From Nitrospiraceae bacterium (lineage in GTDB: Bacteria > Nitrospirota > Nitrospiria > Nitrospirales > Nitrospiraceae), in the NCBI GenBank assembly GCA_005800255.1, contig SYGW01000122.1, positions 1 through 20,143 on the forward strand: a DNA stretch of 20,143 nt. The letters are read 5' to 3'. Both the position numbers and the translations under genes were made by a program. Each line of letters opens with the position of its first letter. Position 1 is the first letter of the stretch. A model generated the notes under the pieces. The model searched no databases, was not told the origin of the DNA, and worked only from the letters and a program-made list of their open reading frames with translations. Of the stretch, positions 14,270 through 20,143 are shown one piece after another.

Positions 14270-15634
14270 CTAGCCTCGTTGAGCAAAATCACCAGAGGGG
14301 CCGAATCGGCCCGTGTCGCCAAGGGGCATGTCCACTCTAGCATTGTCGACCACGCTCGAATTGACGGTGATATCTTCCGGCGCCGGCATCCAACCCAGCT
14401 TCTCAAGCGTTTCAAGCACCAACTGCCGCAACGCGTCTTTCGCCGTGAGCCGGACCGACGCATAGGACAGCACCCGCTCTCCTTCTGCGATAACTTCCGA
14501 GGCTTTCGGATCATACAAAAAGGCAATCAGAGGCTCGATCGCCGTATCGCCGATCGTCGCCAAGGCGGCGCTGGCCTTTTCACGCAAGACCCCGTCCTTC
14601 AAGAGCATGATCAAATCGGGGATGACGCGCGGATCGCGGAATTGGCCCAGCGCCGTCGCCGCCGCTTCCTTGATAAAGGCGTCTTCGCTGACGATACAGC
14701 CGGGGGTCGGAGTCCCGTCCTGGCGGATGCCCTTCCCCTTCAATGCGTCCAGCACCGGCGGCAGAGCGCGAGGATCGCCGATCATACCGAGCGACGCAAT
14801 GGCATGCCGCTTCACCACTCCGTCCTTCATCGCTTCAATCAAGGCATCGATGGCCCGCGGATCGCCGATCTGGCCCAAGGCGATCGTGGCATCTTCGCGC
14901 ACGGCCCGATCCGGATCTTTCAGCGTGGCAATCAAGGCGTCGACGACTTTCGAGTCCCGCACCCAGGTCCGGCCGATTTGATAGTCCGTGGTCATGCCGC
15001 CGAGCGCGCGGGCTGCGTGGCATCGGACGATAAAATCTTTTTCCGCCAGACAGTCCAGCAGCGGATCGACGGACGGCTGGCCGATCGAGATGAGGGCGGT
15101 CCCGGCTGTTTCTCGCACCGTTTTCGAGGGATCACGGAATAGTTTGGTCAGGGCCGGGATCGCCTTCGGATCGCGAATCTTGCCCAGCGCCTCTGCCGCC
15201 GCGCTCTTCACGGCGCCGTCGCGATCGCGACAGACGAGCATGAGGGCCTCGACCGCTTTCGGATCTTTGATTTCGCCGCAGGTTTTCGCGGCATGTTCGC
15301 GGACGCGCCACCGCTCGTCTTTCAATGCGGCAATCAGGCGATCGACCGTCGCGACTCCCATCGAGGCCATGGCCTCGACGGCATCGTTCCGCACATCCAT
15401 GGTGGAGTCATTGAACAGGACGATGAGCGCTTCCACCGCTTTCGTCCCGCCGATCTTGGCCACGCCACGGCCCGCATGGGCCCGCACCGCCCAATACTCG
15501 TCCCCGCAGGCGCCAACCAGCGCATCCACCGTGGCGGGATCGGCCAATTCGGCGAGGGCCTTGGCCGCCTCTTCGCGGGTGGCGTCATCGGCATCCTCGA
15601 GTGCTTCTAAAAGATCATCAAGCGCCTGGGCCAT
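14270..15634 (-). CDS. HEAT-repeat protein (cluster member 1, longest)
   Basis: The longest cluster member, 454 aa with about twelve HEAT repeats (DEYWAVRAHAGRGVAKIGG, DERWRVREHAAKTCGEIKDP). Two inserts interrupt the array: GMTTDYQIGRTWVRDSK and GIRQDGTPTPGCIVSEDAF. After the last repeats the cap VLETLEKLGWMPAPED leads into a ~30-residue polar tail (SSVVDNARVDMPLGDTGRFG) absent from the others. ATG 15634 follows AGGAG at good spacing, 13 bp after the stop of the secreted-protein gene, which links the cytoplasmic HEAT genes to the envelope genes upstream. Function unknown. Confidence 0.86.
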   Translation of the reverse strand: MAQALDDLLEALEDADDATREEAAKALAELADPATVDALVGACGDEYWAVRAHAGRGVAKIGGTKAVEALIVLFNDSTMDVRNDAVEAMASMGVATVDRLIAALKDERWRVREHAAKTCGEIKDPKAVEALMLVCRDRDGAVKSAAAEALGKIRDPKAIPALTKLFRDPSKTVRETAGTALISIGQPSVDPLLDCLAEKDFIVRCHAARALGGMTTDYQIGRTWVRDSKVVDALIATLKDPDRAVREDATIALGQIGDPRAIDALIEAMKDGVVKRHAIASLGMIGDPRALPPVLDALKGKGIRQDGTPTPGCIVSEDAFIKEAAATALGQFRDPRVIPDLIMLLKDGVLREKASAALATIGDTAIEPLIAFLYDPKASEVIAEGERVLSYASVRLTAKDALRQLVLETLEKLGWMPAPEDITVNSSVVDNARVDMPLGDTGRFGPSGDFAQRG

Positions 15635-15647
15635 GGGTGCCGCTCCT

Positions 15648-16082
15648 CTACGGATAGTAGTTATCGCGCTGGCCGCCGTGCGGGTAGGTCCGGCTGCAAC
15701 GGATGGTTAAGGTCTGGGTCCCTCGTCCCTCCACACATTGGTCGAGCGACTGGGCAATGTCCAACTTCCCCTCCAGATTCACCGTGAAGGGGAAATCGAA
15801 GGTGAAGCTGATGAACTTATACTTGCCCGGCTTCAATTTAAGCGCGCGGGACTCGGTCGTCCTGTAGGCATCCATGGATTCGGGGTCCGAAGCCTGGATG
15901 GGCGGAGTGACGCCTGGCACATACCACCAAGTCTGAGGATTAATCTTCGTGGCGTCGACGGTGATGACATGTTCCTGCGTATAGGCAGCAGGAGGACCGG
16001 CTGCGATGGCCGAAAGGACCGTCGTGAAGCCCAGCAACCCTCCCGCCAGACAACCCATCATGTACCGTTTCACATTCTGCAT
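15648..16082 (-). CDS. Secreted protein of unknown function in the HEAT operon
   Basis: A 144-residue protein with a signal peptide (residues 1-28, MQNVKRYMMGCLAGGLLGFT, likely cleavage after AIAA). The mature part is mostly beta: HVITVDATKINPQTWWYVPG, then LKPGKYKFISFTFDFPFTV, the latter like a beta-sandwich strand pair. Two Cys (in LDQCVEG and TIRCSRT) are well placed for a disulfide in the periplasm. The C-terminus is Tyr/His-rich (YPHGGQRDNYYP). It lies 8 bp after the pseudo-phosphatase gene and 13 bp before the first HEAT gene. I do not recognise the family. Confidence 0.75.
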   Translation of the reverse strand: MQNVKRYMMGCLAGGLLGFTTVLSAIAAGPPAAYTQEHVITVDATKINPQTWWYVPGVTPPIQASDPESMDAYRTTESRALKLKPGKYKFISFTFDFPFTVNLEGKLDIAQSLDQCVEGRGTQTLTIRCSRTYPHGGQRDNYYP

Positions 16083-16090
16083 TCTGTGAC

Positions 16091-17116
16091 CTATTCCAGA
16101 GAGATTTTTGGGGATGCGACAAAGTCAGCCTGAAAGATTTCTTCCACGGCACGGCTTTCCCATTCTGTATGGGTCTGCAATCCCAGCGTCCGCATCACGG
16201 TCGCGCCCGTATCTAAAATAGAGACCGGCCGGTGGATCGCATAACCATGTTTGATCCCCACCCCCGAGGCAATCCAGGGCACCCTCGGCACGGCCGCGTC
16301 AGTCTGGTCCTGGCCGAGATCCCTGCCCTCAGCGCTGAGCGAGGTCACGAACAGGGTCGTCCCCTTGATCAGTCCCTTTTCTTTATAGAGATCCAATACG
16401 GAGTTGATCGCCTTATCCACCGAACGCAGGGCCTCTCGGTACTCCTTCGAGGTCCAACCCTGAGCGATGCCGGCTCGGCCAGCCTCAGGAAGATGCACGA
16501 CCAAAAAATGCGGCAAGGCCGGGATGGCATGGCCATACCCATGACCGCTAGTCGCTTTCTTGAAATATTGACGGATGTAGGACACGATCCGGTCCGTGCT
16601 GCATTCAGGCTTCAAAGGCCCACACATCTGATAATCCGTGTAGGGTTCCGGTCTCGCCAGCTGGTAGAGGGATTCGTCCATGAGGAAAATCGCGCTGTCG
16701 CGACCGCCACTCAAGTCGAGATAGTCGAATACGCTCGGGGCGCGTGGGTAGCCGCGGCTGAATTCAAAAACGTTCCAGGTAATACCGTGTTTTTCAACCG
16801 GCATCCCCGTAATCAACGACGCCATCGTCGGGAGCCGCAAGGCCGGCTTTACCGCCGTGGCAGACCAGGTGACAGACCCCTCCTTCACCAACCGGCTGAG
16901 GGTCGGCATCGTGCCGCCCTTCAGAGAGTCCTGGCCAAACCCTTCCAGGACGAAAAGAATCACATGCTCGGTCTGAACGGTTGAAGCAGGAGCGTCCGCC
17001 GCCGATGGTGGAGCAGCCGCCGCCGCGCCATGCTGGAGCAACAAACCGAGAGAAAAACACGATGTGGCAAGTAGGCGAAACGACCATCCGCGATTGAGGC
17101 GACGTAACATATCCAC
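16091..17116 (-). CDS. Secreted alkaline-phosphatase-superfamily protein with degenerate active site
   Basis: A 341-residue protein with a signal peptide (residues 1-35, ending in an Ala run). The fold of type I phosphodiesterase/sulfatase proteins is recognisable: VILFVLEGFGQDSL (52-65), LPTMASLITGMPVEKHGI (95-112, with the nucleophile-position Thr97), HFLVVHLPEAGRAG (203-216), TLFVTSLSAEG (254-264) and DTGATVMRTLGL (302-313). The metal-binding residues expected in this family are missing: the first Asp is Glu58, the D..GH motif reads AGRAG, and the Asp-His of the DHG motif reads Leu-Ser. This suggests a non-catalytic binding or sensor protein. It is the first gene of the HEAT operon. GTG 17116 has AGGA 7 nt upstream; ATG 17110 is an alternative. 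Confidence 0.8.
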   Translation of the reverse strand: MDMLRRLNRGWSFRLLATSCFSLGLLLQHGAAAAAPPSAADAPASTVQTEHVILFVLEGFGQDSLKGGTMPTLSRLVKEGSVTWSATAVKPALRLPTMASLITGMPVEKHGITWNVFEFSRGYPRAPSVFDYLDLSGGRDSAIFLMDESLYQLARPEPYTDYQMCGPLKPECSTDRIVSYIRQYFKKATSGHGYGHAIPALPHFLVVHLPEAGRAGIAQGWTSKEYREALRSVDKAINSVLDLYKEKGLIKGTTLFVTSLSAEGRDLGQDQTDAAVPRVPWIASGVGIKHGYAIHRPVSILDTGATVMRTLGLQTHTEWESRAVEEIFQADFVASPKISLE

Positions 17117-17344
17117 AGACCAGTCCTTTCTATTCCAAGGGGACTCTTAAGCTATCATGGCGTTTTCCGCCAAGGCAAGGGAGGTAAGGGCTCAGCCGGC
17201 ATGATTCGCCAGGGTTCATGCGGTCGGGGCCGCCGCCCCTCAGAATGGTCAAGAGTCGATGTCGGTGCTATGCTTACAAAGGCCTCGTGGCTGGCAAAGA
17301 GCCGGCCCCTGAGGCCCCAGGCTTAATCTGGCGAAGGTGGGGGA
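17117..17344. other. Divergent spacer with nested hairpin
   Basis: The 228-bp gap between the HEAT operon and the plus-strand envelope genes. It should contain promoters for both, but I found no strong pair. A nested hairpin (17281-17286 with 17311-17316, enclosing 17289-17292 with 17300-17303) lies in the leader of the plus-strand gene. A 5-bp inverted repeat (17158-17162 with 17168-17172) lies on the operon side. Confidence 0.4.
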
Positions 17345-18436
17345 GTGCCGGATATCTGTGCTCTGCAAGCGCCGGTTCGCTGGTCGCGACCTCACATCGC
17401 TCAGCCCTCCCTGAGCCTCACCGCCCTCTTGCTCATCCTGTCCCTCTGGCCGCCCGTGGCAAGGGCGGAAATCTGGGTCGTGACTGCGCAGGGTGAACAC
17501 CGGATGGGAGACCGTGACACCAGGGAAGACGCCATCTGCCTCGCCACCGAAGCAGCCAAACAACAGGCCCTGGAAGAGGTGGCCGTCTACCTCGAAAGCG
17601 TCACCGTCGGGAACAGCATGGATGTGACGAAAGACGAAATTCGCACCTACACAGCCGGCTTGGTCCTGGAGCAAAACACCAACCTCCAGCTCGATGGCGA
17701 CGCCATCGTGGCCAAAACCTATCTGGTCGCCCAAATCGATACGGACGAAGTGAGCCATACCATCAAGGCCTTGCGGGAAAACAAGGACGCCAAACACCAG
17801 CTCGCCGCATTGCGACAGGAAAACGATCAACTCCAGCAAAGCCTCGACGCGGCAAATCAGGCCCTGGCCAAGGCCTCGACCGCAGAGCAAACACAGCAAG
17901 CGGCCCAACAGCGGCAGGACATCTTGAATCAGACCCAGTCGAACGCCATGGTCTCGCAAGCCTGGACCGATTGGGCCCTCGCTGCACCGACTGCCTCTCC
18001 CGGAATAGGATTGGCCCAGACCCAGGCGCTTCTAAACCTGGCCCGAAGTCTCTATCCCGCAAGCCAACATGTCCAGGCAGCTCAACAAATAATCACCGCG
18101 AAACAGCCACCGGCGCCGCCACAACCGCCAGCCCCTCCGGCGCCGGGCATGAAACCCTCGACCATGCCCAGCTACCAACTCGTGCCCCAGCAGGCTGGAT
18201 CGCAGCGAGGCCTCTTACGGTTGAACGAAATTACCTATAAAACTGCGCCGGCACATCAGCAATTGATGCAGCGCCAGCCACAAGCAGGACCGCCTCCGAT
18301 CACCAGGAGGCCTCCTCTGACGAGCAACCACGCCTATCCCCCCGGCGCTGCACCAGGTCCCGCGAGTTCCGCATCAGCTGGCGCCTCGTACGAGGGAAGG
18401 CGGAGGACCGAACAGCGGCAGGGGGAATGGTCCTAG
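17345..18436 (+). CDS. Secreted FlgT/LPP20-like protein with coiled coil and Pro-rich tail
   Basis: A 363-residue exported protein. The signal peptide core LTALLLILSLWPPVARA ends near residue 41. Residues 42-140 resemble the N-terminal domain of FlgT- and LPP20-type envelope proteins (DAICLATEAAKQQALEEVAV, then DEIRTYTAGLVLEQ). A Gln/Ala-rich coiled coil follows at about 142-200, then a helical segment (AQTQALLNLARSLYPASQHV), and a Pro/Gln-rich low-complexity tail from about 255 (PPAPPQPPAPPAPG). The start is GTG 17345, the only plausible one in frame before the signal peptide, with a G-rich site upstream. It is followed after 28 bp by another LPP20-like gene. Probable periplasmic or outer-membrane-associated role; the assignment rests on pattern, not on alignment. 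Confidence 0.68.
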   Translation: MPDICALQAPVRWSRPHIAQPSLSLTALLLILSLWPPVARAEIWVVTAQGEHRMGDRDTREDAICLATEAAKQQALEEVAVYLESVTVGNSMDVTKDEIRTYTAGLVLEQNTNLQLDGDAIVAKTYLVAQIDTDEVSHTIKALRENKDAKHQLAALRQENDQLQQSLDAANQALAKASTAEQTQQAAQQRQDILNQTQSNAMVSQAWTDWALAAPTASPGIGLAQTQALLNLARSLYPASQHVQAAQQIITAKQPPAPPQPPAPPAPGMKPSTMPSYQLVPQQAGSQRGLLRLNEITYKTAPAHQQLMQRQPQAGPPPITRRPPLTSNHAYPPGAAPGPASSASAGASYEGRRRTEQRQGEWS

Positions 18437-18464
18437 AAATGACAGAGGAAGGGAACGATAGCGC

Positions 18465-18973
18465 ATGAACAATCGAGTGGCCTTCAAACCCGTCTGTTAT
18501 GGCCTGGTTGCCCTAGCCTGTTCCTGGACAGGACCTGCCTCGTCCGCTGAACCGGGCCATGCGCCTCCGGTCAGCCAACAGGCCGAGCGGTCCTTCCAAC
18601 AGCTACAACAGATTGAGCAGGGCGGTAAAACACAGGAGCAAGCAGGCGCCAGGGCCACCGTCGCAGAAAGCGCTGGACACTACGACGCGGACCAGTACCT
18701 CATCGGAAAAGGCCAGGGAGATCTGAATAAAGGCAGAATGGTCTGCCAGCGGGTCTCGGAACTCTCAGCCAGAACCGATCTCGCCAAGCAGATCCGTGTG
18801 ATGGTCAAGGAACATATGGTCGACCGGATTCGCGAGCGAACCGGCCGAGAAGCGGAACAGGACATCTAACTCACCAGGGAAGAAATCGTCCAGGAATATC
18901 TTCAAGGTGTGAAAATCGTGAACCGCCAGGTGGACGAAGAGAAAAAATCTGCAGCACCACCGCCGTTCGATAA
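18465..18973 (+). pseudogene. LPP20-like secreted protein, broken by a stop codon and a frameshift
   Basis: The frame from ATG 18465 encodes a signal peptide (residues 1-27, ending ASSA) and an LPP20-like domain (YLIGKGQGDLNKGRMVCQRV, LAKQIRVMVKEH). A TAA at 18867-18869 interrupts it, yet the same frame continues with LTREEIVQEYLQGVKIVNRQ, clearly the rest of the protein; GAA would give Glu here. A second lesion lies in a run of six A (18942-18947): shifting frame there gives ICSTTAVR and a stop at 18971-18973, the sort of Cys-containing end expected, whereas the unshifted frame runs into the downstream repeat. Two lesions in one gene favour decay, although base errors cannot be excluded. The intact form would be about 168 aa. 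Confidence 0.7.
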
Positions 18974-18989
18974 ACCATCTCCCCTCCGA

Positions 18990-19117
18990 TCCGTGAGACG
19001 TAAAACGTCAAACGTAAAATATTTCGAAGAGAGCACTCAGCCGTCCTACACGTCACGTTTCACGGATCCTGGGAGCGAGGCGAGAACGAAGCGGGCGGGC
19101 TTTTTCAGCATCCTGCC
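18990..19117. repeat. Dispersed intergenic repeat, copy 2, with flanking inverted repeat
   Basis: The block begins with tccgtgagacgtaaaacgt (18990-19008), which pairs imperfectly with acgtcacgtttcacgga (19050-19066). From 19066 to 19117, read on the minus strand, it is a GC-rich unit starting gcaggatgctgaaaaagccc, related to the copy at 5667. It starts just after the end of the broken LPP20-like gene. I recall such units as frequent between genes in Nitrospira genomes; they may act as transcription ends. Confidence 0.6.
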
Positions 19118-19594
19118 AATCCTACGTTGCAGTCCGCAACCAACATCGGGTATGTTGATTTTTGAGTTATTTCGCGTATTTACTGTTATATATCAATTAC
19201 TTACAGATACGCCGTGTATCTGTGTCACGAGTGTGTCTCACCTTCTAATCTGATAGGGTCGCACCTAGAACGAGATTTCACCTCACAAGACCCCCTCTAG
19301 CGCATCCATTTTCCGTTCTGAAATCGTTCCGTAATCACCGTGAAGGCACCCTCTGTCCTCAGGGTTCTTGCGTGCCTCAGACCTGCCGCTGGCTCTGCTA
19401 GTCATGGAGGACGGTCCTACGGACTCCTGTGCCACCTCAGAACCCGTCAGTAACGAGTTCTCCCGTGACATCCTCCTGCGTCGTCCAACCACCAAACTTT
19501 ATTTTCGTCCAACCACGAAAAACGCCGTTTTAGACCGGTTTGGACATCCTGGAATGTATAAATAGAGATGGTGATAGTGCGGTGTCGTACATAA
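19118..19594. other. Gene-free junction region, AT-rich then hairpin-rich
   Basis: No credible gene. 19140-19205 is much more AT-rich than the rest of the window. A perfect 8-bp inverted repeat with a 5-nt spacer lies at 19203-19210 and 19216-19223. Further on are a composite hairpin (19345-19349 with 19372-19376, enclosing 19450-style short stems absent but 19350-19352 with 19361-19363 present) and an 11-bp direct repeat, cgtccaaccac, at 19482-19492 and 19506-19516. A TATAAA at 19557-19562 could be the -10 of a transcript entering the structured region that follows, but no good -35 precedes it. This may be the left end of an inserted element. Confidence 0.45.
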
Positions 19595-20022
19595 GGGGTT
19601 AGGGTCAAACGGTCAGGGGACCTGCGAAGACCCTGTGTCACAGTGTGATGCGAAACCCCGACAAGTGCCAAAGGTTGTCCGAAACAACCACGAGAGGGCT
19701 CCGGTCACAGATTCCGACCCTCAGGCAGACCGTTCGTAGGGAAAAACGAACGGTGTTGTCGCATTCGTTTCCCGTCAGGGACAGAAACACTCGTAAAGGG
19801 GTCATCGCCGAATCGCCCCTCGCATCCTCCGCAAGAGGACCCTCGAAAGAGGTTGAGTCTTTTCCCGTGTCTTGAAGCCAAGGCACTGTTTGGTTCGGAT
19901 AGCAAAACTGCGTCTTGAATCGGTCAGGCATATAGAAGGGACCTGATGGAGTCACCATTGGGTTCTAGATGTCACAAACAACCAGTGGCGGCGACCTTGT
20001 CGCATTGACCCGAAGGGGCAAT
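19595..20022 (+). ncRNA. Candidate large structured RNA or structured leader upstream of the last ORF
   Basis: A gene-free stretch with a dense series of hairpins. A nested fold opens it: helix 19595-19600 with 19654-19659 encloses 19601-19606 with 19629-19634, which encloses 19611-19614 with 19619-19622, and a side hairpin 19638-19641 with 19645-19648. Then come 19673-19678/19684-19689, 19694-19698/19718-19722 with an inner CGG/CCG, a perfect 9-bp stem 19729-19737/19746-19754, 19797-19801/19816-19820, 19825-19829/19835-19839, 19841-19844/19849-19852 closed by a GAAA tetraloop, 19946-19949/19955-19958, 19991-19995/19999-20003, and 20004-20011/20015-20022 with one mismatch. The GNRA loop favours the plus strand. 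The fold ends just before the ribosome binding site at 20040. I do not recognise a known family; the stems are seen, transcription is inferred. Confidence 0.45.
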
Positions 20023-20039
20023 CACATGAGGAGGCATTG

Positions 20040-20143
20040 ATGACAACACATTATCTCTTGAGTCCAGAAGAAGAAGCTGAGTGCCTGAAGAACCTCTTGA
20101 GTGACCCTGAGGATTACCTGTCCCAGCGACTCCTCCAGTTACA
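20040..20143 (+). CDS. N-terminus of unknown protein, possibly a tyrosine recombinase (runs off window)
   Basis: 34 codons are visible from ATG 20040, preceded by GAGGAGG at good spacing. The protein begins MTTHYLLSPEEEAECLKNLL and continues SDPEDYLSQRLLQL. The pattern of LSPEEE followed by a short helix and then RLLQL resembles the start of compact phage-type integrases, where a L-T/S-P-E-E helix precedes the helix leading to the first catalytic Arg; that Arg lies beyond the window. Codon choice (AGT, TTG, GCT, CCA) is less GC-biased than in the core genes, fitting an acquired gene. The coding call is firm, the family call is weak. Confidence 0.55.
   Translation, partial: MTTHYLLSPEEEAECLKNLLSDPEDYLSQRLLQL

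Noticed and set aside
14279..15142. A 287-codon plus-strand frame opposite the longest HEAT gene
   Set aside because: Its periodicity only mirrors the HEAT repeats of the opposite strand.
10556..15634. Tandem repeats at the DNA level taken as a CRISPR or satellite array
   Set aside because: The spacing follows the ~30-residue HEAT unit and all copies lie in coding frame, so protein repeats explain them.
19577..19660. A group II intron 5' end (GTGCG near 19577)
   Set aside because: The motif is short and frequent; I could not identify domain V or an intron-encoded reverse transcriptase in the visible part.
19638..19958. A 106-codon minus-strand frame in the hairpin-rich region
   Set aside because: No ribosome binding site, no recognisable domain, and the sequence is better explained by the nested stems.
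19893..19975. A tRNA gene at the element edge
   Set aside because: A ggttcggat and a gggttctag resemble T-loops, but no acceptor stem or anticodon arm could be built around them.

Overview
The window reads as a chromosomal segment of a GC-rich Gram-negative bacterium, most likely a Nitrospira relative (phylum Nitrospirota). This is an inference from gene content, many secreted proteins with Gram-negative signal peptides, and two copies of an intergenic repeat that I recall as typical of Nitrospira genomes. No database search was possible. The left three quarters look like stable core or lineage-specific chromosome. The last ~1.1 kb, after about 19.1 kb, changes character and looks like the edge of an acquired element.

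Layout. 1-2.9 kb (minus strand): rimP, nusA and the N-terminal part of infB, the conserved ribosome maturation / transcription / translation block, with a terminator-like hairpin just before rimP. 2.9-5.0 kb (minus): a small run encoding a D-amino-acid transaminase, a chagasin-like protein, a Rieske ferredoxin and a membrane-anchored DUF192 protein. 5.1-6.3 kb (plus): a YfhL-type 2[4Fe-4S] ferredoxin with a clear promoter and terminator, then a small secreted protein. 6.3-6.8 kb (minus): a periplasmic cupredoxin whose signal peptide is interrupted by an in-frame TGA. 7.0-9.1 kb (minus): a CBS-domain protein and a membrane-fused spermidine-synthase-like protein. 9.2-10.5 kb (plus): UDP-glucose 6-dehydrogenase.

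10.6-17.1 kb (minus) holds the most distinctive locus: seven closely packed genes. In order of transcription they are a secreted alkaline-phosphatase-superfamily protein that has lost its metal ligands, a small secreted protein, and five consecutive HEAT-repeat proteins. The last of the five has an added N-terminal beta-rich domain. The tight spacing, one 8-bp gene overlap and shared motifs suggest a single operon producing a set of related scaffold proteins. I do not know its function.

17.3-19.0 kb (plus): two envelope genes, a FlgT/LPP20-like coiled-coil protein and an LPP20-like protein broken by a stop codon and a frameshift. A dispersed repeat follows, then ~0.9 kb without genes that contains a dense series of hairpins, including a nested multi-helix fold. 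It ends directly at the ribosome binding site of a truncated ORF that may be a tyrosine recombinase. This candidate structured RNA or element end, together with the HEAT/pseudo-phosphatase operon, is the best place to look for something undescribed.

Three coding lesions (a Val in the IF-2 G1 motif, a TGA in the cupredoxin, a TAA plus frameshift in the LPP20-like gene) may be real or may be sequence errors. They should be checked against reads.
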